A stretch of 64,000 nucleotides of DNA from Arthrobacter sp. SX1312 (GCF_002929295.1 NZ_PJIM01000002.1:764191-828190), one strand, 5' to 3'; positions 34,251 through 42,938 are shown, numbered from the stretch's first letter. The notes: generated by a model from the sequence alone, not told the origin. Translations and numbers: made by a program.

Positions 34251-34577
34251 GGGTGGAGGACTGGGGATACGGTCTTCATGGCAGGTTTCGGATCGTTGGC
34301 TGTGGCCCTACGGCCGCAGGCACACTCATCGTTCCGAAAGCCCCTCAACAATCCGCCGACGATCACTGAATTCACGTAGAACTGACCCCACCATAACCCG
34401 GCCTTCCCGTCCAAGGGCTTGAACGCCCAGTATCCCAGTGCACACCCCCTGCAGCCACAACAATCGCCGTCGGGTCGGACACGCTGATTGACGAAGACGC
34501 GGGCATGGCGGAGTCTTGAAGCTGACACCCCGGACCCTGGTGGCACCACACTCTCTCTGCCGCCAAGGAGTCCCGAC
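34251..34577. other. 327-base divergent intergenic region with leader copy B
   Basis: This gap separates the leftward GAF-ANTAR array from the rightward LuxR-type gene. Its right third is the promoter/leader copy at 34488-34570. The middle (about 34330-34440) is less GC-rich, containing GAATTCACGTAGAACT, and reads open in two minus-strand frames, but I see no start, ribosome site or known domain there. I treat it as regulatory DNA or decayed sequence. Confidence 0.5.
34488..34570 (+). promoter_or_regulatory. Shared promoter/leader element, copy B, with RBS-covering hairpin
   Basis: This is the second copy of the 30302-30384 element, with TTGAC at 34488, GCGGAGTCTTG at 34508, the 23-base identical block at 34524-34546, 12 variable bases, and GCCGCCAAGGAG at 34559-34570, eight bases before the ATG at 34578. 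The same hairpin, CCTGGTGGC with GCCGCCAAGG, can hide AAGGAG. Differences between copies fall mainly in the predicted loop and in the spacer between blocks. Confidence 0.6.
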
Positions 34578-34934
34578 ATGTCGCCTGCCCACACTTCAGG
34601 GCCCCCATCGCCCGGTTTCACCTCGTCCGTGTCGAAGCACGGTAGTGGACCCGTGCAATCCGCTCGGCGACCCGTCCTGACAGATCGGCAGGAATCGATT
34701 GCGGCGATGATCGCCTGCGGTCTGACCGGCCAGCACGTTGCCCGGCTGCTCAACCTGCCCCTGCGCGCCGTCGAGGGGCACGTCCACCTCATCCTCGAGG
34801 TTCTCGGGCTCGCCCGCCTCGAGGATCTCACGGAGGATGCCATCAGCGGCTATGGCGATGCCGCGTTCCGCCAGTACGACGGCGGGCCGGTCCACCCCCA
34901 GCCGGCAGCGGGACCGTCGAGGTTCGGGCGATGA
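34578..34934 (+). CDS. Stand-alone LuxR-type DNA-binding protein
   Basis: The 118-residue protein has a central LuxR/GerE helix-turn-helix (residues about 33-80: LTDRQESIAAMIACGLTGQH, then LPLRAVEGHVHLILEVLGLA) with a disordered Ser/Pro-rich N-terminus. There is no receiver or ligand domain, so it cannot be phosphorylated in the usual way. It shares its promoter/leader with the pseudokinase gene at 30391. The ATG at 34578 follows AAGGAG by 7 bases. The stop overlaps a small reading frame at 34931. Confidence 0.8.
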   Translation: MSPAHTSGPPSPGFTSSVSKHGSGPVQSARRPVLTDRQESIAAMIACGLTGQHVARLLNLPLRAVEGHVHLILEVLGLARLEDLTEDAISGYGDAAFRQYDGGPVHPQPAAGPSRFGR

Positions 34935-35077
34935 TCATGCGTCAGGCCGCCGGCCGGGCTGCGGGGAAAGCCATGGGTATCGGCTCACTCGTGACGGTGC
35001 CCCTTGATCTCGAGGACGAGGAACGGATCGTCAGCGCGTACGACCCGCAGCAGCCCGTCACCCACTCCACCCACTAA
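34931..35077 (+). CDS. Possible 48-residue small protein
   Basis: An ATGA overlap with the LuxR-type gene opens a 48-codon frame (MIMRQAAGRAAGKAMGIGSL, later LDLEDEERIVSAYDPQQ). The first part is basic and amphipathic, the second acidic. No family recognised. Coupling to the upstream gene and GC-rich third positions support it, but the length is short and it may be chance. Confidence 0.35.
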   Translation: MIMRQAAGRAAGKAMGIGSLVTVPLDLEDEERIVSAYDPQQPVTHSTH

Positions 35078-35120
35078 CGGCGGGGACAGCGTCCCCGTGT
35101 CAACGATCGGTCGGCAACCC

Positions 35121-35843
35121 ATGGTCACCACACCGCCTCCGTCCTCCCCGGTGCCGGGGGTCCCGGGGCGCACCCGGGGCCGCCTCCTGACGGAGCAGAC
35201 CGCCCACGACGCCGTCGACGGCCTCGCGGAGGTCGCTTTCGCCGTGATCCGGTCAGCAGACGGGGCGGGTGTGAGCCTCCTCGACAGCGGCGCCCGGCGG
35301 CTGAGTGTCGGGGCCACCAGCAACGGTGTCCTCGAAGTCGACGACCTGCAATACGAGTTGGGCGAAGGACCCTGCCTGAGCGCCTGGGCGACCGGCGCGC
35401 CCGTCCACATCCTCGATACGCATCGTGACCTCCGGTGGGAGAGGTGGAGGGCAGCGGCCGTCCGGTGCGGAATCAGATCCTGCCTCAGCGTGCCCCTGCC
35501 GAAGGGCCCGGGGCGGTTGGGTGCGATGAAGGTCTACTCGGACAGCCCAGGTGCGTTCTCCGACGCGGACCGGAAGATCCTGCAGAGCCTCGCTCGATCC
35601 GCAGCAGCCCTGCTCGGTCATATCCAGACCAGCGACCTCCCTCAACGCCTCAGTGACGAGCACAGGACCGCGCTCGCCGGCCGGGACGCCGTGGGGATAG
35701 CTCGTGGCATCCTCATGGAACGCCACGCCGTCGACAAGGAGACGGCCATGCAGCAGCTCATCGACCTGGCGACCCGCACGGGCACCACCGTCCGGGACCA
35801 GGCGACAGCGATCAGTGGACGCGATGACGCGGGTGGACACTGA
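35121..35843 (+). CDS. GAF-ANTAR protein
   Basis: A 240-residue protein with a GAF domain (residues about 35-165: VDDLQYELGEGPCLSAWATG, IRSCLSVPLPKGPGRLGAMK) and a C-terminal ANTAR domain (AGRDAVGIARGILMERHAVD). It is transcribed rightward after the LuxR-type gene and may be in its operon. The ATG at 35121 has no strong ribosome site. It belongs to a different subgroup from the type A and B proteins. Confidence 0.85.
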   Translation: MVTTPPPSSPVPGVPGRTRGRLLTEQTAHDAVDGLAEVAFAVIRSADGAGVSLLDSGARRLSVGATSNGVLEVDDLQYELGEGPCLSAWATGAPVHILDTHRDLRWERWRAAAVRCGIRSCLSVPLPKGPGRLGAMKVYSDSPGAFSDADRKILQSLARSAAALLGHIQTSDLPQRLSDEHRTALAGRDAVGIARGILMERHAVDKETAMQQLIDLATRTGTTVRDQATAISGRDDAGGH

Positions 35844-35858
35844 CGCTGGAAGCGTCTG

Positions 35859-36583
35859 TCAGTTCGTGAAATGGGTGTGGGGCGTGGTGCCCGTGGCTTG
35901 CACGATCAGATCGCGGGCGACGTCGCTGAGTTTCCGGCCTCGGGTGCTGGAGGCCCGTTGGAGCATCTCGAAGGCCTCCTTCTGGGTGCACCGGCTCTGG
36001 CCGAGGATGATCCCGACCGCGATGTCGATGTTGGTCCGCGTCTCCATCGCCGAGTACAGATTGGCCGCGGCGTCCTGGTAGCGGGCCACCCGCATCGCCA
36101 TCTCCAGGGCCCGCCGGCCTGGGAGGCGAACACCGCAGCGACCCGTTGCCTCTCGGAGGTGAAGTATCCGATCGGGCGGGCGTAGAAGTTCAGTGTCGCG
36201 AGTTTTTCTGGTCCGAGTTCCAGCGGAACGCTCAGCATCGACGCGAACCCGGTGGCCGCAGAGGAGCCGAAATAACGGGGCCACCGCCCGTCGCGTCGTG
36301 CGTCGTCGACGATCACGAGCTCATGGTTGGTCATCGCGGCCAGCGATGGTCCTTCTCCGACATGGTGCTGGAGCTCGTTGAGGGCCGTGGCTGTGTCCGA
36401 GCTGCTCTTGACGTTCAGGCGCCGATTCCCGCGCCGGGACATCAGTCCGCACGGCACCGACTCGTCGTCGGTGAAGAGCTGTTCTCCGAGGACCGACAAC
36501 TGGTCGATGAAGTCCGTGATGTTCCGGTCCTCGAGCAGCAGGGACTGCGGATCGGCCGCGTCCGGACGCTTGCGGTTCTGCAT
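35859..36583 (-). pseudogene. GAF-ANTAR gene with a single-base frameshift
   Basis: Residues up to TSERQRVAAVFASQA (start 36583, MQNRKRPDAADP) encode a GAF domain (LNELQHHVGEGPSLAAMTNH). The ANTAR part (LEMAMRVARYQDAAANLY, NIDIAVGIILGQSRCTQKEA) continues in the -1 frame from about 36110-36122. The locus is 725 bases, one short of a multiple of three, so one base appears missing near GGCCGGCGGGCCC. It could be a real inactivation, a programmed frameshift, or a sequencing error. Both domains are otherwise intact. Confidence 0.75.
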
Positions 36584-36663
36584 GATCAGTAACCTACGCC
36601 ACAGCCCGCCATTGAGTGGCGCCGCCGCCCGGGCTACCATCGGCCTACGAAAGAAGAACGCAG

Positions 36664-36680
36664 CGTTCGATTATCGAACG
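36664..36680. promoter_or_regulatory. IclR-type operator palindrome
   Basis: CGTTCGATTATCGAACG is an inverted repeat with perfect CGTTCGAT/ATCGAACG arms around a single T, 39-55 bases before the hydroxylase start. IclR regulators of aromatic catabolism bind such palindromes; the downstream IclR gene at 38649 is the natural candidate. Confidence 0.6.
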
Positions 36681-36718
36681 CCGCGAACGGCACATCCACA
36701 ATGAAGTGAGGCCAGCCC

Positions 36719-38647
36719 GTGCAATTCCACCACCATGGCTACGTGTCGGGTGACCCACGCGTCCAGCCGGCCGCCGGCGTCGGACTGGACCGCCCGCAGG
36801 AGCTCCCCGACGAGGTCGACGTCCTCATCATCGGCACGGGACCCGCCGGCATGATCGCCGCCGCACAGCTCTCCCAGTTCCCCGGCATCACCACCCGGAT
36901 CGTGGAACGCCGCCCGGGCAGGCTCGCGATCGGCCAGGCCGACGGCATCCAGGCCCGCAGCGTCGAGACGTTCCAGGCCTTCGGGTTCGCCCACCGCATC
37001 ATCGACGAGGCGTACCGGATCGTCGAGATGAGCTTCTGGAAGCCCGATCCCGCCGACTCCTCGCGCATCGTCCGCACCGCCCGCCCCGAGGACGATCCGA
37101 CCGGCATCAGCGAGTTCCCGCACCTGATCGTCAACCAGGCCCGAGTGCTCGACTACTTCGCCGAGTTCATGAAGAACGCGCCGACCCGCATGGAACCCGA
37201 CTACGGCTTCGAATTCGCGGGACTGGAGGTCGACGACGAGCAGGACTACCCGGTGCGGGTCACCCTCACGCGCGCCGCGGGGGAGCGCGCCGGTACGGAG
37301 CGCACCGTCCGCGCGAAGTACGTGGTCGGTGCCGACGGCGCCCGCAGCAAGGTCCGTCAGGCGATCGGCTGCACCCTCGCCGGGGACAAGGCCAACCACG
37401 CATGGGGCGTGATGGATGCCCTCGCGGTCACCGACTTCCCCGACATCCGCCGCAAGTGCGCCATCCAGTCCGGGGCCGGCGGCAGCATCCTGCTGATCCC
37501 GAGGGAGGGCGGGCACCTCTTCCGCATGTACGTGGACCTCGGCGAGGTGGACCCGGCGGACAACGGCGCGGTCCGGGCCACGACGCTCGAGCAGATCATC
37601 GCCAAGGCCAACACGATCCTCAGCCCCTACACCCTCGACGTGCGGAACGTCGCCTGGCACAGCGTCTACGAGGTGGGCCACCGCCTCACCGACAGGTTCG
37701 ACGACGTCCTGCCGGAGGACGTGGGCACCCGCACCCCGCGTGTCTTCATCACCGGCGACGCCTGCCACACGCACAGCGCCAAGGCGGGGCAGGGGATGAA
37801 CGTGTCCATGCAGGACGGCTTCAACCTCGGCTGGAAGCTCGGGCACGTCCTCGAGGGCCGCAGCCCGGAGGCCCTGCTGGCCACGTACTCGGCCGAACGG
37901 CAGGTCGTCGCGGAGGACCTCATCGCGTTCGACAAGGAATGGTCGACGCTCATGGCGCGCAAGCCGGAGGAGTTCGCCGACCCGTCCGAACTCGAGGACT
38001 TCTACGTGAGGACCATGGAGTTCCCCGCGGGCTTCATGACGCAGTACGCGCCGTCGATGCTCATCGCCGAGGGCACGCACCAGGGCCTCGCCACCGGCTT
38101 CCCCGTCGGCAAGCGCTTCAAGTCCGCGCCCGTCGTCCGCGTGTGCGACGGCGTCCCGATGCACCTCGGACACCACGCGACGGCGGACGGCCGGTGGCGC
38201 CTCTACGTGTTCGCCGACGGGGCGGAGCCCGGTGCGTCCTCCGGTGTGGCGGCGTTCGCCGACTGGATCGGCACGCACCCCGACTCGCCGCTCGCCGCGA
38301 CGCCCCCGGACGCCGACTTGGACGCCTGGTTCGACGTGAAGGTGATCTACCAGCAGGACCACACGCAGGTGGACCTCGGGCGGGTGCCGGCGGTGTTCAC
38401 ACCGGCGGTGGGGCCGTTCGGGCTCACCGACTACGAGAAGGTGTACGCCGCCGATCCGGCCTCGGACATCTTCGACCTGCGCGGACTGGCCCGCGCGGGC
38501 GTCGTCGTCGTCGTCCGCCCCGACCAGTACGTGGCGCACGTGCTCCCACTGGCCGACACGGCGGGCCTCGCCGCGTTCTTCGCCCCGCTGCTGGCCTCCC
38601 GGACGGTTCGCTCCGGGGCGGCGGACACCGGACGGGCCTTCGCCTGA
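36719..38647 (+). CDS. FAD-dependent aromatic hydroxylase (phenol 2-/3-hydroxybenzoate 4-monooxygenase type)
   Basis: The 642-residue flavoprotein has the FAD site VLIIGTGPAGMIAAAQLS, the DG motif VVGADGARSKVRQ, the second FAD motif VFITGDACHTHSAKAGQGMN and a C-terminal thioredoxin-like dimerisation domain of phenol hydroxylase type. It hydroxylates a phenolic ring with NADPH and oxygen, giving a catechol. Closest types are phenol 2-monooxygenase and 3-hydroxybenzoate 4-monooxygenase. The GTG at 36719 follows a GAGG. It is followed by an IclR gene and an aryl-CoA ligase. Confidence 0.9.
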   Translation: MQFHHHGYVSGDPRVQPAAGVGLDRPQELPDEVDVLIIGTGPAGMIAAAQLSQFPGITTRIVERRPGRLAIGQADGIQARSVETFQAFGFAHRIIDEAYRIVEMSFWKPDPADSSRIVRTARPEDDPTGISEFPHLIVNQARVLDYFAEFMKNAPTRMEPDYGFEFAGLEVDDEQDYPVRVTLTRAAGERAGTERTVRAKYVVGADGARSKVRQAIGCTLAGDKANHAWGVMDALAVTDFPDIRRKCAIQSGAGGSILLIPREGGHLFRMYVDLGEVDPADNGAVRATTLEQIIAKANTILSPYTLDVRNVAWHSVYEVGHRLTDRFDDVLPEDVGTRTPRVFITGDACHTHSAKAGQGMNVSMQDGFNLGWKLGHVLEGRSPEALLATYSAERQVVAEDLIAFDKEWSTLMARKPEEFADPSELEDFYVRTMEFPAGFMTQYAPSMLIAEGTHQGLATGFPVGKRFKSAPVVRVCDGVPMHLGHHATADGRWRLYVFADGAEPGASSGVAAFADWIGTHPDSPLAATPPDADLDAWFDVKVIYQQDHTQVDLGRVPAVFTPAVGPFGLTDYEKVYAADPASDIFDLRGLARAGVVVVVRPDQYVAHVLPLADTAGLAAFFAPLLASRTVRSGAADTGRAFA

Positions 38648-38648
38648 C

Positions 38649-39392
38649 ATGAGGATGTCACAGGCGGGCCCGGGCCCTACGGCCGCCGGAGGAGCGACGC
38701 CGTCGGCCCCCGCCTCCCAGACCCTGTCGCGGGGCATCCGGGCCCTGGAGATCCTCGCGGAGACCCCGGACGGGCTGACGACGGCGGAGATCGCGGGCGC
38801 GCTGGACGTGCACCGCTCCATCGCCTACCGGATCCTGCGCACCCTCGAGGAACACTCGCTCGTGGTCCGGGACGCCGGCGGCCGCTTCCAGGCCGGCCCG
38901 GGACTCGCGAACCTGGCCCGGGGCGTGGCGCCCAGGCTGCAGACCGCCGCGCTGCCCGAACTCACCGCGGTGGCGTCCGACCTGCAGATGACGGCGTTCA
39001 TCGCGGTCTGGGACCGGCACCACTGCGTCACCCTCGTCGCCGTCGAACCGCCGCACGGCGAGGGCACCCTGGTCCAGCGGCCGGGCTCACGCCACCCCTT
39101 CGACGCCGGGGCGCCCGGCATCGCCATCCAGTCCGCCCTCACCGAGGCGCACTGGCAGCGCCTGGCGCCGGGCTCGCCCTACCGGGAGGAATCCAGGATC
39201 GCTGCGGCCACCGGGTACGCCACGAGCCAGGACGAGGTGATCCCCGGCGTCAGTTCCGTCGCCGCCCCCGTGCACGTCCGCGGCAGGCTCCCGGCCGCGC
39301 TCGCCGTCGTCTACCTCCGCAGCGACCAGCCGGTCGAGGCCATCGGCGCCCGTGTCGCCGCAGCGGCCCGCGCCGTCGGATCCGTCCTGTGA
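38649..39392 (+). CDS. IclR-family transcriptional regulator
   Basis: A 247-residue IclR protein with a winged helix at about residues 22-85 (LSRGIRALEILAETPDGLTT, DVHRSIAYRILRTLEEH) and a C-terminal effector-binding domain (HPFDAGAPGIAIQSAL). It begins 2 bases after the hydroxylase stop, so it is in the same operon. It probably regulates the hydroxylase through the palindrome at 36664-36680 in response to an aromatic acid. Confidence 0.88.
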   Translation: MRMSQAGPGPTAAGGATPSAPASQTLSRGIRALEILAETPDGLTTAEIAGALDVHRSIAYRILRTLEEHSLVVRDAGGRFQAGPGLANLARGVAPRLQTAALPELTAVASDLQMTAFIAVWDRHHCVTLVAVEPPHGEGTLVQRPGSRHPFDAGAPGIAIQSALTEAHWQRLAPGSPYREESRIAAATGYATSQDEVIPGVSSVAAPVHVRGRLPAALAVVYLRSDQPVEAIGARVAAAARAVGSVL

Positions 39393-39435
39393 GACGGCCC
39401 TACCACCCCATACCCCTCCGTGCGAAGGACCAGCC

Positions 39436-40767
39436 ATGACCACCACCCCCCTCCGCGCGTCCGCCGCGGATCCCGCCACCCTCGACGTCGAGGAGACGTG
39501 GTCCCGCGACCACCTGGAGTCCGTCCAGCTGGACCGCCTGCAGGCCACGCTCGCCCACGCCTACGCACAGGTGCCCCTGTACCGGCGGAAGTTCGACGAG
39601 GCCGGCGTCCACCCCGAGGACCTGCGCGAGCTCGCCGACCTCGCGAAGTTCCCCTTCACCACCAAGGAGGACCTGCGCAGCACCTACCCGTTCGGCATGT
39701 TCGCCGTCCCGCAGGAGCGCGTGGCCCGCATCCACGCGTCGTCGGGCACCACGGGCCAGCCCACCGTCGTCGGCTACACGGCGGGGGACCTCGACCGGTG
39801 GGCGTCCCTCGTGGCGCGCTCGCTCCGTGCCTCCGGCGTGAAGGCCGGCTGGAAGGTCCACAACGCCTACGGCTACGGGCTGTTCACGGGCGGCCTCGGG
39901 GCGCACGCGGGCGCCGAGCGGCTGGGCTGCACCGTCATCCCCATCTCCGGCGGCCAGACCGAACGGCAGGTGCAGCTCATCCGGGACTTCGAACCCGACG
40001 CCATCCTCGCCACGCCCACCTACCTGCTGACCATCCTCGACACCATGGCCGCCGCCGGGATCGACCCGTCGTCGACGTCCCTGAGGACCGGAGTGCTGGG
40101 CGCCGAGCCGTGGACGGAGGGTATGCGGCAGGAACTCGAGGGGCGCGCGGGATTCGACGCCTGCGACATCTACGGTCTGTCCGAGGTCATGGGCCCCGGC
40201 GTCGCCGGCGAATGCGTGGAGTCCAAGGACGGCTCGCACATCTGGGAGGACCACTTCCGGCCCGAGATCATCGACCCCTTCACGGAGCAGGTGCAGGGCG
40301 ACGGCCAGGCGGGAGAACTCGTCTTCACGTCCCTCACCAAGGAGGCGCTGCCCATCATCCGCTACCGCACCCATGACCTCACCCGCCTCCAGCCCGGTAC
40401 CGCGCGGCCCGGCATGCGCCGCATGGAGCGCATCACCGGGCGGAGCGATGACATGGTGATCGTGCGCGGCGTGAACCTGTTCCCCACCCAGGTCGAGGAG
40501 CTCACGCTGCGCATCCCCGCCCTGAGCCCGCACTTCCAGCTCGAACTGACGCGCCCCGAGGGCCAGCGGATGGACCAGCTGACCATCAAGGTGGAACCGC
40601 GCGAGGGCGTCACGGCCGCCGATGCCGCCGCGGCCGCCGTCGAGCTCCGGCACCAGGTCAAGACGCACATCGGCTCCACGTGCGCCGTCACCGTCGTGGA
40701 GCAGGGCTCCCTCGTGCGCTCCAGCGGCAAGCTCCGGCGGATCTACGACCTCCGGCCCCGCGGCTGA
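39436..40767 (+). CDS. Phenylacetate-CoA ligase family (aryl-CoA ligase)
   Basis: The 443-residue adenylate-forming enzyme has PaaK-type motifs: HASSGTTGQPTVVGYT (P-loop), YGLSEVMGPGVAGEC, YRTHDLTRL and the C-terminal GRSDDMVIVRGVNLFPTQVE. It converts an aromatic acid to its CoA thioester with ATP. The wider phenylacetate pathway is not present here, so the substrate may be a hydroxylated aromatic acid linked to the upstream hydroxylase. The ATG at 39436 follows a GAAGGA sequence. Confidence 0.88.
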   Translation: MTTTPLRASAADPATLDVEETWSRDHLESVQLDRLQATLAHAYAQVPLYRRKFDEAGVHPEDLRELADLAKFPFTTKEDLRSTYPFGMFAVPQERVARIHASSGTTGQPTVVGYTAGDLDRWASLVARSLRASGVKAGWKVHNAYGYGLFTGGLGAHAGAERLGCTVIPISGGQTERQVQLIRDFEPDAILATPTYLLTILDTMAAAGIDPSSTSLRTGVLGAEPWTEGMRQELEGRAGFDACDIYGLSEVMGPGVAGECVESKDGSHIWEDHFRPEIIDPFTEQVQGDGQAGELVFTSLTKEALPIIRYRTHDLTRLQPGTARPGMRRMERITGRSDDMVIVRGVNLFPTQVEELTLRIPALSPHFQLELTRPEGQRMDQLTIKVEPREGVTAADAAAAAVELRHQVKTHIGSTCAVTVVEQGSLVRSSGKLRRIYDLRPRG

Positions 40768-40827
40768 CGGCAGGCCGTCCCGGAGCGGGGGTTCGCGTCC
40801 GAGGCGGCGCTCCACCAGACTGTGCTG

Positions 40828-41523
40828 ATGATGTGGACGCGCGTGAGGGACTGGCTGATCGGTGCTCTGGGGATGCTCGTCGTCCTCGGGGTCGCCGTCG
40901 GAGTCCTCTGGTGGGCGGCGAGCAGCCCGGCCGGCGCGGGCGGGGGTGCGCCGGCGGTCGCGGACTCCGGACCGCCGCCCCGGGAAGAGCCCCAGGCGGA
41001 GCCCCCTTCCGGACTGGGCGAGGACGAGGTCTGGCTCGCCGATCTCGAGCTGGACGCCGGGACGGTGGTGGCTGCGGGCTCGACCCTGCGGGACGTCCGG
41101 GCCGTCGGGCAGGGCGTGGTCACCGGACCGACCGGGTTGGTCGCCGAGCGCCTCACCGTGGACGCGACGGTGCCGTTCGACGCCGTCGCCGCCGAGCTCG
41201 GCGGGGGCGCCGTGGTCCGCCCGGCCGACGACGGGCAGGTCACGGTGGTGCGCACCGTCCAAGCCCTGGGCCGGGACCTCCCCGTCACCGCCACCGGCAC
41301 CGTCGACGTCGAGGACGGCAGGCTCGTCATGGAGCCGCGCTCGATCGACCTCGGCGGCCCCGGCTTCCTCTCCGACGGGATCGCCGCAATCGTCCGCCGC
41401 TTCGTCACGATCGAGCACGAGATCGAGGGCCTGCCCGAGGGGCTCGTGCTCCGGGACGTCGCCGTCCAGGGCGACGGGTTCCGTGCCAACCTCACCGGTG
41501 AGGGCGTCGCGCTCGCGCCCTGA
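40828..41523 (+). CDS. DUF2993/LmeA-like membrane-anchored protein
   Basis: A 231-residue protein with one N-terminal membrane helix (residues about 8-30), a Pro-rich linker and a DUF2993 beta-rich domain of LmeA type (VWLADLELDAGTVVAAGSTL, LVAERLTVDATVPFDAVA). LmeA binds phosphoinositides in mycobacteria. The active domain should face outside. Two ATGs (40828, 40831) and a GTG at 40822 are possible starts. Confidence 0.72.
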   Translation: MMWTRVRDWLIGALGMLVVLGVAVGVLWWAASSPAGAGGGAPAVADSGPPPREEPQAEPPSGLGEDEVWLADLELDAGTVVAAGSTLRDVRAVGQGVVTGPTGLVAERLTVDATVPFDAVAAELGGGAVVRPADDGQVTVVRTVQALGRDLPVTATGTVDVEDGRLVMEPRSIDLGGPGFLSDGIAAIVRRFVTIEHEIEGLPEGLVLRDVAVQGDGFRANLTGEGVALAP

Positions 41524-41640
41524 GGCCGCCGCCGGTCGGCCCGACCTCCTGCCGCGGGCGCGGACCGTTCCGGGCCGGCGGCCGTCCGGGTCACCCACTT
41601 CGTCGCCGGGACGCCGGGGTGGCCGCGGACTTCACGGCGC

Positions 41641-42711
41641 TCAGGCCCCATCGGCCCCGGTGTCCCCACCGGTACCGCCGGCCAGGTGCAGGACCGCTGC
41701 GCCGTCGACGCGGTCCGCTGCCAGGTCCTCGAGCGCGCGGTCCGCGGCGCTGAACGGATACCGCTGGATGGTGGGGCGCAGCGGGATGCGTGCGGCGAGC
41801 GCCAGGAGTTCACGGCCGTCGGTCCGGGTGTTCGCCGTGACGCTGCAGAGCCGGCGTTCCTGGAAGAGCTCGTCCGCGTAGTGCAGCACCGGGATGTCGC
41901 TGAGGTGGATACCCGCGATGGCCAGGGTGCCGCCGCGGTCCAGGGCCCGCAGGGCGGCGGGCACCAGGCTGCCGGCGGGCGCGAAGAGGATGGCGGCGTC
42001 CAGCGGCTGCGGCGGTTCCGCGGCGACGTCCCCCACGAAGACGGCGCCCAGATCCGCGGCCAGGCGCCGCGCGCTCGCCGAGCGGGTCATGACGGACACC
42101 TCCACGCCCTCGAACAGCGCCACCTGCGCGGCGAGGTGGGCGGACGCCCCGAAGCCATAGATGCCGAGCCGACCACCGGGCCGCACCCCGGACCGGCGCA
42201 GCGCCCGGTACCCGATGATCCCGGCACAGAGCAGCGGGGCCGCCTCCTCGTCGTCGAACCCCGGCGGCACCGCATACGCGAAGGCCTCGGGCACGGTCAC
42301 GAGCTCGGCGTACCCGCCGTCGTCGTCCCAGCCGGTGAACCGGGGGGACAGGCACAGGTTTTCGTCGCCCCGGAGGCAGAAGCGGCAGGCGCCGCACGTG
42401 GAGCGGAGCCACGCGATGCCCACGCTGTCGCCCACGCGGAAGAGCCGGCAGCCGGGTCCGGTGTCCACCACCGTGCCGACGATCTCGTGCCCCGGCACGG
42501 TGCGCGGGTGTTTCGCCGGCAGATCGCCCTCGACCAGGTGCAGATCCGTCCTGCACACCCCGCAGGCCCGGACGCCCACCAGCAGCTCACCGGGGCCGGG
42601 GACCGGGTCGGGCCGGGTGCCGAACACCAGCGTCGACGTGCTCCTCGTGCCGGGCCCGGCCGTGGGATGGGGGGAATCGTGCGCGGGGTCGTCAATCCAC
42701 CACGCGCGCAC
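41641..42711 (-). CDS. Zinc-dependent alcohol dehydrogenase (AdhA-like)
   Basis: The 356-residue medium-chain dehydrogenase has catalytic zinc ligands in [13 protein letters not shown] (Cys) and PGHEIVG (His-Glu), a structural zinc loop of four Cys ([15 protein letters not shown]) and a Rossmann motif [14 protein letters not shown]. It reversibly oxidises alcohols with NAD. The GTG at 42711 has GAGGGGTGAG upstream. It is convergent with the DUF2993 gene. Confidence 0.9.
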   Translation of the reverse strand: MRAWWIDDPAHDSPHPTAGPGTRSTSTLVFGTRPDPVPGPGELLVGVRACGVCRTDLHLVEGDLPAKHPRTVPGHEIVGTVVDTGPGCRLFRVGDSVGIAWLRSTCGACRFCLRGDENLCLSPRFTGWDDDGGYAELVTVPEAFAYAVPPGFDDEEAAPLLCAGIIGYRALRRSGVRPGGRLGIYGFGASAHLAAQVALFEGVEVSVMTRSASARRLAADLGAVFVGDVAAEPPQPLDAAILFAPAGSLVPAALRALDRGGTLAIAGIHLSDIPVLHYADELFQERRLCSVTANTRTDGRELLALAARIPLRPTIQRYPFSAADRALEDLAADRVDGAAVLHLAGGTGGDTGADGA

Positions 42712-42938
42712 GGCTCACCCCTCGATCCGTGGCGGGGCCGGCGCTACGCTCCGGTCCGCGGATCCGTCCACCCGCCTGTCCGTCGTCCTCGAGCGCCATG
42801 GGACCCCCTGGTAGAGGGCTCATCGTACGCTGCGGGGGGCGCCCGATCGGCTCTCCGGAGGGCGCCTCGCCCCTGCCGGGTGGTGGCCGGCTCCAGCGCC
42901 TCCGTGACGCCTGCGAGCCGTGGTGCGAGAATGACCGC

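Noticed and set aside
34326-34440. Minus-strand stretch that reads like a protein fragment (KPLDGKAGLWWGQFYVNSV)
   Set aside because: No start or ribosome site, no family I can name, and an overlapping frame is equally open; kept only as a remark in the intergenic entry.
36671-38821. 716-codon open frame on the minus strand opposite the hydroxylase
   Set aside because: Its translation is rich in Arg, Gly, Val and Asp with no domain and mirrors the codon pattern of the flavoprotein gene on the plus strand; it is a shadow of GC-rich coding DNA.
39400-41598. 732-codon minus-strand frame opposite the CoA ligase and DUF2993 genes
   Set aside because: Low-complexity translation, and both plus-strand genes are recognisable families.
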